DNA of 40,294 nt. Origin: an uncultured Eubacteriales bacterium. GTDB lineage: Bacteria > Bacillota > Clostridia > Oscillospirales > CAG-272. Below are positions 30,932-39,279 of the stretch, piece after piece. The translations under genes were made by a program, and so were the position numbers. The stretch lies in contig CAKSVM010000020.1 of NCBI GenBank assembly GCA_934503195.1, positions 1 through 40,294 on the forward strand, in the 5' to 3' direction. Below the pieces are notes generated by a model, which was not told the origin of the DNA, ran no database searches, and saw nothing but the letters and a program-made list of their open reading frames with translations. Within the stretch, counting starts at the first letter, position 1; each line of letters opens with the position of its first letter.

Positions 30932-32290
30932 ATGTATAATTTCACACGTGAGATAAGAAGAACGCACAAATCCGGAATCGCCGTTGTCGGCGGCGGAGTC
31001 GCGGGGTGCGCGGCGGCGATAGCCGCCGCGCGCGAGGGAGCCGACGTAATCCTCGTCGAGCAGTCGGGAATTCTCGGCGGTCAGGCCGGACTCGGCATCG
31101 TGACGCCGCTCTCGTCGACAAGAAGCCGCTCGGGCGAGAAATTCGAGGGGCTTGTCCGCGAAATCTGCGACGAGGTCAGAAAATACGCCTCGGAATACTG
31201 CGTCGTGCCGGGACACGCTGGCGACACGCTCGCCGCGCCGCATATACTCAAATATGTGCTGTTAAGACTCTGCGCCGATTCGGGCGTGAGGATTCTATTC
31301 CACACGTCGCTTATCGGCGTCGACACCGGGGAGGGTCGGGTAAAACGACTGATTCTCTCGGAAAAATCGACGCTTTCGACGCTTGAGAGTGAATATTTCA
31401 TCGACGCGACCGGAGACGGCGATCTTATCTTCCTTTCGGGTGACGATTATTCGCTCGGGAGCGAGCCGGGAGTGCTTTCGTCGCTCGTCGAGGGCGGACT
31501 TGACAAGGTTCACTACACGGGCGGCCGGGAGTATCAGGGCTATGAAAAGTCCGAAAAGGTTCTTCAGCCCGTCTCGGTTTTCTTCACAATGGGCGGCGTC
31601 GATTTCAAAACCGCTTCGTCGTGGAACAACAGGAATCTGACCTATCAGGATCTCGGGCTGACCTCTGAGGAGTTCGGAAAGCTCCCGTACGCGAATTCCC
31701 ACGGATTTGAGCAGACCTGCGGCGACAAGCTTCCGCTTCCACAGGGACGGATTCTGGTCTCGCGCGGAGTGCGCGACGACATGGCGGTTGTCAATATGTC
31801 GCGGGTCATCGGAATCGATGGGAGCGACGCGGACAGCCTTGACCGCGGCGAGATTTTGGCGCAGACACAGGTTATGAATCTGGTCGATTTTCTGAAACGC
31901 TTTGTCGCGGGATTTGAAAACGCGTATCTCGTCGAGTCGGCGTCAACACTCGGAATCCGCGAGACGCGAAGACTTGTCGGAAAATATGTCCTGACCGGAG
32001 GGGACGTGATTCACTGCCGCCGCTTTGACGACGCGATAGCGCGCGGATCGTACATGATCGACATTCACGACCCGAAGGGAAAGTCGAAGGCGATCGGCGG
32101 CGAGCTTTCGGGCGACTACTATGAGATTCCGCTCCGCTCGCTTGAGAGCGCGAAATTTTCGAATCTCTACGCGGCCGGACGCTGCATCTCGGCCGATCAC
32201 GTCGCGCATTCAAGCACGCGGATTCAGGGAACCTGCATAATGACCGGGGAAGCGGCGGGGCGCGACGCGGCGAAGAGACTTATGAAATGA
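30932..32290 (+). CDS. FAD-dependent oxidoreductase
   Basis: The 452-residue protein has an N-terminal dinucleotide-binding motif, GGGVAGCAAAIAAAREGADV (from residue 20), followed by VEQSGILGGQAGLG, the pattern of the FAD_oxidored group. A C-terminal FAD contact is seen in NLYAAGRCISADHVAHSSTR, and TGEAAGRDA near the end. No signal peptide or iron-sulphur motif is seen, so it is cytoplasmic. It starts nine bases after a solute-binding lipoprotein gene and is co-transcribed. Relatives oxidise or hydrate diverse substrates including sugars; the substrate is not predictable. Confidence 0.9.
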   Translation: MYNFTREIRRTHKSGIAVVGGGVAGCAAAIAAAREGADVILVEQSGILGGQAGLGIVTPLSSTRSRSGEKFEGLVREICDEVRKYASEYCVVPGHAGDTLAAPHILKYVLLRLCADSGVRILFHTSLIGVDTGEGRVKRLILSEKSTLSTLESEYFIDATGDGDLIFLSGDDYSLGSEPGVLSSLVEGGLDKVHYTGGREYQGYEKSEKVLQPVSVFFTMGGVDFKTASSWNNRNLTYQDLGLTSEEFGKLPYANSHGFEQTCGDKLPLPQGRILVSRGVRDDMAVVNMSRVIGIDGSDADSLDRGEILAQTQVMNLVDFLKRFVAGFENAYLVESASTLGIRETRRLVGKYVLTGGDVIHCRRFDDAIARGSYMIDIHDPKGKSKAIGGELSGDYYEIPLRSLESAKFSNLYAAGRCISADHVAHSSTRIQGTCIMTGEAAGRDAAKRLMK

Positions 32291-32413
32291 CGGCGGATGA
32301 AATCAAATTTCGGACTTCGACGTATGGATTCACCAGAACTTGTGAGTAATGCACAAATTATAATTGCTTGCTATGTACAACTCTACAAATTGAAATTATT
32401 TTCAGCATAACTA

Positions 32414-32442
32414 TTGACAAACACTAGTAATTATGGTATAAT
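32414..32442 (+). promoter_or_regulatory. Promoter of cysteine-rich protein gene
   Basis: TTGACA (32414-32419) and TATAAT (32437-32442) are 17 bp apart, with a TGG extension. The leader carries a short hairpin, TGAAGC (32456-32461) with GCTTCA (32480-32485). The 236-bp gap before the gene is more AT-rich than its surroundings. Confidence 0.88.
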
Positions 32443-32526
32443 AAAAACAACAGAATGAAGCAATGAATTAGACATTATCGCTTCATAAAATCAAGTTGGA
32501 TCAGCTGAGCAGAGAAGAATGCAAAA

Positions 32527-32829
32527 ATGAAAAGAACGAAACTTTACGCGATTATCGCCGCTATCCTGCTGGTCGTAACGTGCGGAATGCTCTGCGTCTC
32601 CGCGATCGACTTTGATGACACAGTCGAACCTCTTGCTTGGCCTTGTTGCTCACGGTATGTGGGAACTTTTGAAGAAGTGGTTGGTCACGTGCAGTATGGT
32701 GAAGGATGCCATGTGCGTATCAAAACCAAGTGCATTAAATGCAATACTGTATTCGACGATTATGTAATGATATGCGGGAAATGCACACACGAGCGTGGAG
32801 ATTACGGTGACATGGGCGGGATGGACTAA
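32527..32829 (+). CDS. Small secreted cysteine-rich protein
   Basis: A 100-residue protein with a signal peptide (MKRTKLYAIIAAILLVVTCG, probable cleavage after VSA). The mature part has CIKCN and CGKC pairs separated by 14 residues, the layout of a zinc ribbon, and further cysteines (PCCS, GCH). It is less GC-rich than its neighbours and uses codons rarer elsewhere in the window, which suggests recent acquisition. It lies upstream of two lipoproteins. The family is not recognised. An extracellular zinc-ribbon would be unusual, so disulphide pairing is the alternative. Confidence 0.72.
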   Translation: MKRTKLYAIIAAILLVVTCGMLCVSAIDFDDTVEPLAWPCCSRYVGTFEEVVGHVQYGEGCHVRIKTKCIKCNTVFDDYVMICGKCTHERGDYGDMGGMD

Positions 32830-32899
32830 ATATCATGAAAAATTGATAAGACGGATTAAATAAAAATATCCGTCACTTGCCAAATCTGGAGGGCTGGTA

Positions 32900-33658
32900 T
32901 TGGATATAGTGATAAAAAAAGCTAAAATGCTGTTAGCAACATTTATTATTGCTTGCTTCTTTTCCTCCTGCCAGTACACCGAACTTGACGATATCCTGCG
33001 TCCCAAAGAAGCCGGCGAGCTTTTAAGAGTCTCAACATACGTCCAGCGTGAGGACCTGCCTGATGGCTATTTTGAATACGAGAACGATAAAACTTCGTAT
33101 CAGGGTCATTGGCTCACCCGGAACGGCGAGAAAATCCACGCTTCAAAGGTTTTTGAGGAACAGTATCTTGAAGTCGGCAAGACGAGAATCTGCGCTCCGA
33201 TGTGCTATATCGGGCGGCAGAATCTGCTGATCCGTATAGAGTTTGACGGATATGTTGAGATCGAACCCGATCCGGTCGACGACGATCGGATACGTCTCGC
33301 GCACAGTGTGAATAATCCCGATTCGATAAGCTTTTTGGGTATGTCGGTCGAGAATGTTTTCAAGGCGAGATCGCCATTCAATCTTGGTATCTGCCCGATC
33401 GGGCGTTTTGACGCGGCGACGGCGATTGTGTCGGAAAATACTCTGGCTGACTGCGAGTACTTTATAAACATCCGCGCGTACGATATTAACGAGCGTCCGA
33501 AGGCTTCGGCGAGACTGCGGATAAAGTCGATTAAGGATCCCGATCCGAACTACAAGGCCACACGCGATGAGTTTTCGATCTACGGCAAGGGTGAGGAGAC
33601 GACGCGATTCCTCGAAATCGAGCTTGTCTCAGTCGAATACGGCGATAAGATAGGGTGA
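32900..33658 (+). CDS. Lipoprotein of unknown function, tandem copy 1
   Basis: The start is TTG 32900, seven bases after GGAGG. The signal peptide ends in FSSC (Cys24), giving a lipid-anchored protein of 252 residues. A beta-rich domain has the segments LRVSTYVQREDLPDGYF, VGKTRICAPM, FDGYVEIEPDP and INIRAYDINERPKASARL. No enzyme motif is present. It is similar along its whole length to the next gene, with a 53-base identical segment near the 3' ends. Its first 40 codons are poorer in GC than the rest. Confidence 0.8.
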   Translation: MDIVIKKAKMLLATFIIACFFSSCQYTELDDILRPKEAGELLRVSTYVQREDLPDGYFEYENDKTSYQGHWLTRNGEKIHASKVFEEQYLEVGKTRICAPMCYIGRQNLLIRIEFDGYVEIEPDPVDDDRIRLAHSVNNPDSISFLGMSVENVFKARSPFNLGICPIGRFDAATAIVSENTLADCEYFINIRAYDINERPKASARLRIKSIKDPDPNYKATRDEFSIYGKGEETTRFLEIELVSVEYGDKIG

Positions 33659-33662
33659 TTCT

Positions 33663-34409
33663 ATGAAGAAGTATCTGAAAAACTTTACCGCGGGGATTTT
33701 GTGCGTCTTTCTCGTCTCCTGCCAATACACCTCCCTTGACGATCTTGACAACCCGAAGGCGGCTGACGAGATACTGAAAGTCTCAACATACGTCCAGCGC
33801 GAGGATCTGCCCGAGGGATATTACGTGTACGACGGTGAAGATCGGCAGGATTACGGCCACTATGAGACCTCAGACGGCAAGACCATAGCGGCCGGAGACG
33901 TATTCGAAAAAGTCGAGCTTGAAGTCGGAAAAACAAGAATCTGCGCGCCTATGGGATTGGGCTATGATCACAACCTCAACATCACGCTTGATTTTGACGG
34001 ATATGTCGAGATTGAGACAGATCCGGCTCAGGATGAGAGGATCCGGCTCGCGCACAGCGTCAACGCGCCTGAGTCGACAAATCTTTTCACGATGACGATT
34101 GAGAATCCGATCCGCGCCCGCTCGCCGATGAATCTCAATGTCTGCCCACTCGGCCGCTATATGATGGAGGGCAGTATAGTTGAGACCTACACGTTGGTTG
34201 ACCGCGAGTATTTCATAAATGTCCGCGCGTATGACATAAACGAGCGTCCGAAGGCTTCGGCGAGGATACGGCTGAAGTCGATAAATGATCCCGACCCGGA
34301 ATTCAGTGCCAACCGTTTGCAGCAGCCGATCTACGGCGCGGGCGAGGAGACGACGCGATTCCTCGAAATCGAGCTTGTCTCAGTCGAATACGGCGAAGAA
34401 ATAGGATGA
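33663..34409 (+). CDS. Lipoprotein of unknown function, tandem copy 2
   Basis: The 248-residue paralogue has lipobox LVSC (Cys20) and the same blocks as copy 1 (LKVSTYVQREDLPEGYY, VGKTRICAPMGLGYD, INVRAYDINERPKASARI). It starts four bases after the stop of copy 1, so both are on one transcript. The C-terminal 53 bp are identical in DNA, while the middle has diverged, which points to a recent duplication or gene conversion at the end. Confidence 0.82.
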   Translation: MKKYLKNFTAGILCVFLVSCQYTSLDDLDNPKAADEILKVSTYVQREDLPEGYYVYDGEDRQDYGHYETSDGKTIAAGDVFEKVELEVGKTRICAPMGLGYDHNLNITLDFDGYVEIETDPAQDERIRLAHSVNAPESTNLFTMTIENPIRARSPMNLNVCPLGRYMMEGSIVETYTLVDREYFINVRAYDINERPKASARIRLKSINDPDPEFSANRLQQPIYGAGEETTRFLEIELVSVEYGEEIG

Positions 34410-34416
34410 AAAACGC

Positions 34417-34443
34417 CCTCTGACGGCTTGCCGCCAGAGGTTG
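34417..34443 (+). terminator. Weak terminator after lipoprotein pair
   Basis: CCTCTGACGG (34418-34427) and CCGCCAGAGG form a stem with one mismatch, followed by TTGTTG, a poor T-run. It may be a hairpin that stabilises the messenger rather than a strong stop. Confidence 0.55.
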
Positions 34444-34491
34444 TTGATTTCTGTCCGTGGTTTATCCGGTCAGTATGCCGGACGCTCGCGG

Positions 34492-35665
34492 TTATTTCTT
34501 TATGAACTCGAAGAACTTATCCATCTCGGACTGGAGCTTGTTCTTGTTTTCCTCGATCGTCGAGGCCGCCGACGCGTCGCCGTTGAAGAGCTTCTTGTTC
34601 AGCGCGGAACGGAGAGTGCCGCTCCAGTTGAAGATCGTCGCGACGTCAACCTCACGCATCTTTCTGAGAATTTCAAGCATCGCGATCGAATCCTCGTTGC
34701 GGAGTCCCTTCTGCTCGACGACGTTTCCGTAATAGACCGGGATTATCGAAGCGTAGCTCTCGTGAGTCATCGCCTCATAGACCGTAGCGGTGCGCGCGGC
34801 GTTTTCGCTGCCCGACGTGGTCGGGATCGTGAAGTAGAAGAGCTGGGAGACAAGGCTCGTTATGTAATCTTTCTGATTTTCGTCGTATTTCGGGAAGGGG
34901 ACGATTCCGAAGGTGTCGGTCATCGAACGCATCAGCTGCGCCGCCCTGATTTCTCCGGTCATGAAGAGCGAGCGTCCGGTTGTGAAGACGTAGACATATC
35001 CGCCATTTTCGGCGTCAAAGTCGGTGTTGTTCGCCTTCAGCGTGAGTCCCGCGCTTCCGTCAAGTACGGCGGCGAGCTTTTCCATGACGCCATAGAAGCG
35101 GTCGCTTCCGAGGATGATCTTCGGCTCGCTCCCCGACGTGTCGAGCGTCATCTCACCCGCCGAGAACCAGAAATGCTCTGGCACGTTCTGGTGAGACGAG
35201 ATTCCGTAGACGCATTTTCCGTCCTTCGACCACTTGAAGTTCTCGTCGCCGTTCAGCGACGCGACGGCCTTGCAGTATTTTCCGAGTTCGTCGATCGTCC
35301 ATTTTCCGTCGCGGACGAGCTTATACGGCGTTTCGAGTCCGTGATTTTCCATCATGTTCTCGTTGAAGAAGAGGCACCACATACTGTCAAAGGCCATCAG
35401 ATTCGCCGCGCCCGACGCGATGTAGGACTTTCCGCCGAAGGTCGTTGCGGTGATTATCTCCTGATCCCACCAGTCGCCGTCAAAATCAAGCTCCGGCATC
35501 GCGCCGAGGTCGTAGAGGTAGCCCTCGGTGACAAGAACCGGAGCCTCGCTGACCGGAAGCATCATCGCGTCGTATTCGTCCTCGCCCGAGAGAATCGAGG
35601 TCTTGGCGGCGTTTGTGACGATTGAGAGATTATTCGCCTCGTTGAAGATCGTCTTTCGACTCTCG
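34492..35665 (-). pseudogene. N-terminally truncated solute-binding protein (paralogue 3)
   Basis: From about 35650 down to 34492 the frame has the family blocks IFNEANNLSIVTNAAKTSIL, GEDEYDAMMLPVSEA, PELDFDGDWWDQ, DGKWTIDELG, LMRSMTDTFGIVPFPKYDEN and VVEQKGLRNEDSIAMLEIL, ending in FFEFIKK. It lacks the signal peptide, lipobox, linker and the first 90 or so residues that the paralogues at 2327 and 29462 have. The ATG at 35565 is an internal methionine. Upstream, the homology stops between about 35640 and 35690 and runs into the end of another broken gene in a different frame. A deletion or an assembly join is the likely cause. Confidence 0.85.
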
Positions 35666-37018
35666 GGTCGATTACTTCCGAAATAATCCAGTTCATTGTG
35701 AATCTGCCGTCAGCGTCGGTTCCGGCCGAGAATTTGTCCCCGCAGGCGATTTCGCGGCCGTCGGAGGTTGTGAGCTTCGCTGTGGCCATGAGGGATTCGA
35801 GTCCGGGGAGAGCTTTCACGCCGGTCGTGCCGTAAAGCGTCAGCGACGCGGCGTCAAGCTTAAGGCTGTCAAGGCTGATCTTCTCGCCGCCGACCTTGAT
35901 TTTCACATTGTCAAACGCGGTTGTGATTTCGCCGTCAGACGCTGCGAGGAGAATTTCGCATTCAAGCGGATCAGAGATAAGCTCCGTGCCGTATTCAACG
36001 GCTCTCAGCGAGGTTATTCCGGCAAGGCCGGAGAGGGGGACGTCGCGTCCGCTTGCCGCGATCGCGATCACCGTGCGGCTTTCGGAATATTCGATTATCT
36101 TCGTCTCGTATCCGCCGGCTTCGAGTATCGGCGCTCCGCTGTAGCCGATGTAAAGTGCGTCGTACTGTCTGCCGCCCGATATCTCACCGTAAGGCGCGAT
36201 CGCGTAGGGATCTATGAACGCCTCGGGGAGGTCCGGCGATAACGCGGGATTTCCAAATGTTGCATTTGCGGCATCGCCTTTTCCGAGAGTGTACCGGTAC
36301 GCGACCTCGCCGTTTGCGTATCTGAGGTATTCTTCGTCCCTGACGGCTTCTGACTCTTCGAGCGTTGAGAGAAGTTCCACAAGCGGCGCGGAAAGCTTTA
36401 CGTCAGTCAAAAACCGAGAAATCGTATTCAAGGTGACCGGTGTTCAGCAAGGCTTTTTCGCCGATATGGCTTTTCTCGGCGTCGGACAGGATGAGAAGTC
36501 CCTCAAAGTGGAGAAGGTCGGGCGCAGAGTCGGTTTTCCAGAGCTGAATATTTTTCTTTGTCCCGTCTGAGAAAGTGACCGAGGCGTCGTGGGAATATGC
36601 GCGGCTCAGGATCCGGCCGGGTGAAAGCGTGAGCGGGGATTGTCCGTCGTTTCCGCGGACTGTGAGGTTTATGTATATAACATTTCCGCCGCCGGATACC
36701 ACGTCGCAGGTGACTGAGATTCCGGCGGGATCGTTTTCTGACGTTTCGTCAGGTTCGGCGCGGGTTTCACCGGTCGGCGGGAGCATGACGTTTCCGGGAT
36801 ATTCGGTCATGTCGGAGGGGAGATTTTCCGTGATGTGCGATTTTAGTCTTCCGCCGAAGACGCCGTTCATCGCCGCACAGACCGTTCCGCCGAGAATGAG
36901 TGCCGCGGCAGCGAGAATCGCAGCGAGTTTCAGTCCCGATCGTTTCGGGATTTCGCGGCGTCGGTGAGCGTTATTTTTTCAAAGGCTTTTTCGAATTCGG
37001 GGTAAAGTTCGGTTTTCA
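35666..37018 (-). pseudogene. Anti-sigma factor-like membrane protein, frameshifted
   Basis: The ATG at 37018 overlaps the stop of the ECF sigma gene (ATGA) and encodes a cytoplasmic N-terminus (MKTELYPEFEKAFEKITLTD). The frame then breaks near 36960, and the membrane helix (KRSGLKLAAILAAAALILGG) follows in another frame. A second break near 36410, at a run of five T, separates LEYDFSVF from DVKLSAPLVELLSTLEES. The rest is an extracellular beta-rich domain to about 35670, where the third paralogue begins in another frame. Reassembled, it would be about 440 residues, the same size as the anti-sigma protein at 25758. The two breaks could be real decay or base-calling errors. Confidence 0.8.
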
Positions 37019-37489
37019 TTTCGGACCCTCCATTTCATTTTTCAGAAGCCCGCGACCCTTTTTAAGCCGCATTTTCACGGCCGACGGCGTGCGGCTCACA
37101 AGCGATGCTATGCCCTCAACGCTCATTTCCTCAAGATAGTAAAGGCAGAGAACCGACCTGTATATTTCGGTAAGCCTTGACAGCGCGTCAAAAAGCCCGA
37201 TTTCCTCTCCGGCTTCGTCTGAGCCTCGAACCACGTCGTTTTCTTCGAGCTTTTCGGGCTGACGCTTTCGCTTTCGCAGAGAATCGAGGCATTTGTTCCG
37301 AGCGACGTGAAAGAGCCACGCCTTTTCGTGTTCCGCGCCGCGAAAGCTTGGATTTTTCCGCACGAGCGACAAAAAGGTCTCCTGAACCGCGTCCTCGGCG
37401 TCGGAGCTGTTCCTTAAGATCAGAAGACAGTATCTGAAAAGCCGGTCGCCATGCTTTTCAACAATCCGTTCGATTTCGAAATCGGTCAT
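37016..37489 (-). CDS. ECF-type RNA polymerase sigma factor
   Basis: The 157-residue protein carries sigma region 2 (DAEDAVQETFLSLVRKNPSF, EHEKAWLFHVARNKCLDSL) and region 4 (LTEIYRSVLCLYYLEEMSVE, then GIASLVSRTPSAVKMRLKKG). It starts after AAAGGATGTGATC. Its stop overlaps the anti-sigma start. With that partner disrupted, the sigma factor could be free of control or non-functional in practice. It differs clearly from the factor at 27061. Confidence 0.92.
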   Translation of the reverse strand: MTDFEIERIVEKHGDRLFRYCLLILRNSSDAEDAVQETFLSLVRKNPSFRGAEHEKAWLFHVARNKCLDSLRKRKRQPEKLEENDVVRGSDEAGEEIGLFDALSRLTEIYRSVLCLYYLEEMSVEGIASLVSRTPSAVKMRLKKGRGLLKNEMEGPK

Positions 37490-37519
37490 ATGATCACATC
37501 CTTTCTGATAAGTAAAACG

Positions 37520-37546
37520 TACGGAAGGGGCGAAAAGTCAATTTCC
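37520..37546 (-). promoter_or_regulatory. Possible ECF-type promoter upstream of sigma gene
   Basis: On the minus strand GGAAATT (37540-37546) is followed 16 bp later by CGTA (37520-37523), which resembles the GGAACTT-N16-CGTC pattern of many ECF sigma factors. This could be autoregulation. A poorer vegetative TTGACT is also present. The call is weak. Confidence 0.3.
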
Positions 37547-37550
37547 GAAG

Positions 37551-37580
37551 AAAAAATCCTCCGTGCGAGAGGATTTTTTT
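37551..37580 (-). terminator. Terminator after membrane-anchored unknown
   Basis: AAAAAATCCTC (37551-37561) and GAGGATTTTTT form a stem with a 7-base loop. The minus strand has TTTTTTC after the stem; the plus strand also has a T-run. Confidence 0.9.
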
Positions 37581-37583
37581 ATT

Positions 37584-38447
37584 TCATTGTTCTGACTCCC
37601 AGTATTCCACAAGCTCTGCCGTCGCGAAGCCATAGCTGTCAAGGTCGTCCTCGATTCCTAGCGACGCGAGCTTTTTCCGGTAGGCGTCGGAGCCGGTCAC
37701 ACCCTCGAAATTCCACTTCGAATAGTATCTCACTCTGACCTTCGCACATGCGATCAGTTTTTCGTCAAGGTCGTTCGAGAAGGCTTCGAATATAAGCGTC
37801 GTCTCCGAAATGTCGCGCGTCGCGGCCGAATCATTTCCCGAAACGTGTGGGAAGACTTCGAGAAGCCGCTCTGAGGACGCCGCGTGGTAGAGCGGTTTCC
37901 CCGACTCGTCGGTCTGCGAGTTCATGAAGCTCTCATCTTGGCGCGTGTCGACGGCGGCGTAGATCATAAGCGCGTCGCGGCGCGAGATATCCGGCTTTTC
38001 CCCGGCATAGTTCATTTTGTCGGGAAGAAAATCCTTTACGGTACAGGGTTCGCCCCAGTAGGAGATCGGCAGGGAATAACGCGCGGTGAGCTTCGCGTTG
38101 TCGCAGTATGCCGATATGTAGAGACGCGGATCGGGATCGACGACCGAATTCTCCTTGTTGTACGCGCTGACGATCAGGAATTCATTTCCGATTGACATCG
38201 TAATCGGCTTATAATTGTCCTTTCGCCCATAGATTTCGGTGACGGTTCCGGAGCGGTCGTATTCCCACGCGGTTATGCTGAGGATGCCGCCGGGAATCGG
38301 GTAACCTGACGATTTGGTCAGAGTCTGATTATCCGGCGCGAGTCGTGAATTCACTTCGACGATCACGAAAACCACGCCGATCACAAGCGCGAGGACGGCG
38401 AGCGACGCTATATAGATAAACAGCGGATTTTTGCGGCGGTCTTTCAT
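37584..38447 (-). CDS. Membrane-anchored protein of unknown function
   Basis: The 287-residue protein has a positively charged N-terminus (MKDRRKNPLF) and one membrane helix (about 9-32, LAVLALVIGVVFVIVEV), then an extracellular domain with beta-strand pattern and many Tyr, Asp and Ser. FPHVSGNDSAATRDISETTL and IACAKVRVRYYSKWNF faintly recall the tandem lipoproteins at 32900 and 33663, but not enough to claim homology. It begins 16 bases after the DUF6062 gene, and its strong GGAGGTG site lies in the palindrome ACCTCCGGAGGT (38453-38464) that also contains the end of the upstream stop codon. Confidence 0.75.
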   Translation of the reverse strand: MKDRRKNPLFIYIASLAVLALVIGVVFVIVEVNSRLAPDNQTLTKSSGYPIPGGILSITAWEYDRSGTVTEIYGRKDNYKPITMSIGNEFLIVSAYNKENSVVDPDPRLYISAYCDNAKLTARYSLPISYWGEPCTVKDFLPDKMNYAGEKPDISRRDALMIYAAVDTRQDESFMNSQTDESGKPLYHAASSERLLEVFPHVSGNDSAATRDISETTLIFEAFSNDLDEKLIACAKVRVRYYSKWNFEGVTGSDAYRKKLASLGIEDDLDSYGFATAELVEYWESEQ

Positions 38448-38463
38448 GGCACACCTCCGGAGG

Positions 38464-39186
38464 TTATTTTCCGTTCACCTCGTCGCGGTGCATATCGCCC
38501 GAAGTGAACTTTATCGCGCGTTCGACGGCGTCTTTCGCGTTGCCCCACGGCTCGGCGTCGTAGCGGTAGTCGAATTTCTTGCAGAACCAGCTGACGTCGT
38601 CGCGGAGCTCGTCAAAATATGTGTTGACGACGGTCGAGACCTCCTTGTAGAAGTCGGCGAAGTTCTTTTTGGAGAGTCCCTTGCGGCCGTAGTCGACGAA
38701 CATCCGGTAGTGCGGGAGGCAGATGTAGGGCTGAGCGCGGAGTTTTTTTCTGAAATTTTCGTCCTGCTCCCATAAAAGCACGGCCGTCTCGAACATCTTC
38801 GACAGCGAGAAATTTATCCGCTCGCAGACGTAACAGGTCGATTCAAGCTTTTCAAGCCGCTTCATCGGCTCGACGCCGACTCCTTTCAGCGCGGAGAATC
38901 CCTTGCCCGACGTCTCCTCGCGAAGCTGATTCAGATGACTCTCGAGCATCAGAGCCATTCCGAGACGGTTCTTGCGGGTGAACATCATGTCGTAATGGGT
39001 TTTGCAGAAGCCGAGCTCATTTGTCTTTATCCGGACGTCAGGCTCCATCATTGACGCACCGAGGATGAGTTCAAGCTGATCATTTTCTAGCTTCCGGTAG
39101 AGTGTGCAGAAGGGGCAGCCGCAGGAGTGATCGGCCTCGGATTTTTCGAAGGCTTCGTTTACGGGTATCGTGTAGATTTTTTCCAT
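38464..39186 (-). CDS. DUF6062-family cysteine-rich protein
   Basis: The true start is ATG 39186 (240 residues), after GGGGGA. The longer frame reaching 39792 is an artefact of the opposite gene. Three cysteine motifs lie along the protein: CGCPFC (22-27), CKTHYD (near 65) and CYVCERIN (near 115), with CLPHYR further on. This pattern of CxxC and CxxH pairs fits DUF6062, a clostridial family of unknown function, possibly zinc-binding. It is followed after 16 bases by the membrane-anchored gene, on the same transcript. Confidence 0.85.
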   Translation of the reverse strand: MEKIYTIPVNEAFEKSEADHSCGCPFCTLYRKLENDQLELILGASMMEPDVRIKTNELGFCKTHYDMMFTRKNRLGMALMLESHLNQLREETSGKGFSALKGVGVEPMKRLEKLESTCYVCERINFSLSKMFETAVLLWEQDENFRKKLRAQPYICLPHYRMFVDYGRKGLSKKNFADFYKEVSTVVNTYFDELRDDVSWFCKKFDYRYDAEPWGNAKDAVERAIKFTSGDMHRDEVNGK

Positions 39187-39206
39187 GGATTTTTCCCCCA
39201 GAATAC

Positions 39207-39235
39207 TTGATTTATTTATATTATAGCGGTATAAT
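39207..39235 (+). promoter_or_regulatory. Promoter of DNA glycosylase gene
   Basis: TTGATT (39207-39212) and TATAAT (39230-39235) are 17 bp apart. It overlaps the divergent promoter of the DUF6062 gene, so transcription of the two genes probably interferes. Confidence 0.78.
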
Positions 39236-39248
39236 AGATATAATGCAA
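39220..39248 (-). promoter_or_regulatory. Promoter of DUF6062 gene
   Basis: On the minus strand TTGCAT (39243-39248) and TATAAT (39220-39225) are 17 bp apart. The two divergent promoters share 16 bases (39220-39235), so RNA polymerase cannot bind both at once. Confidence 0.65.
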
Positions 39249-39279
39249 GATAAAATTTGTAAAAAGTGAGGAAATCAGC

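Noticed and set aside
34441..35625. 394-residue plus-strand frame over the truncated solute-binding gene
   Set aside because: It is antisense to clear family motifs and very rich in Arg, Val and Asp.
35562..36431. 289-residue frame as a separate gene
   Set aside because: Its first and last parts are in the wrong frame relative to flanking homology; it is a middle fragment of the broken anti-sigma-like gene, with no ribosome site.
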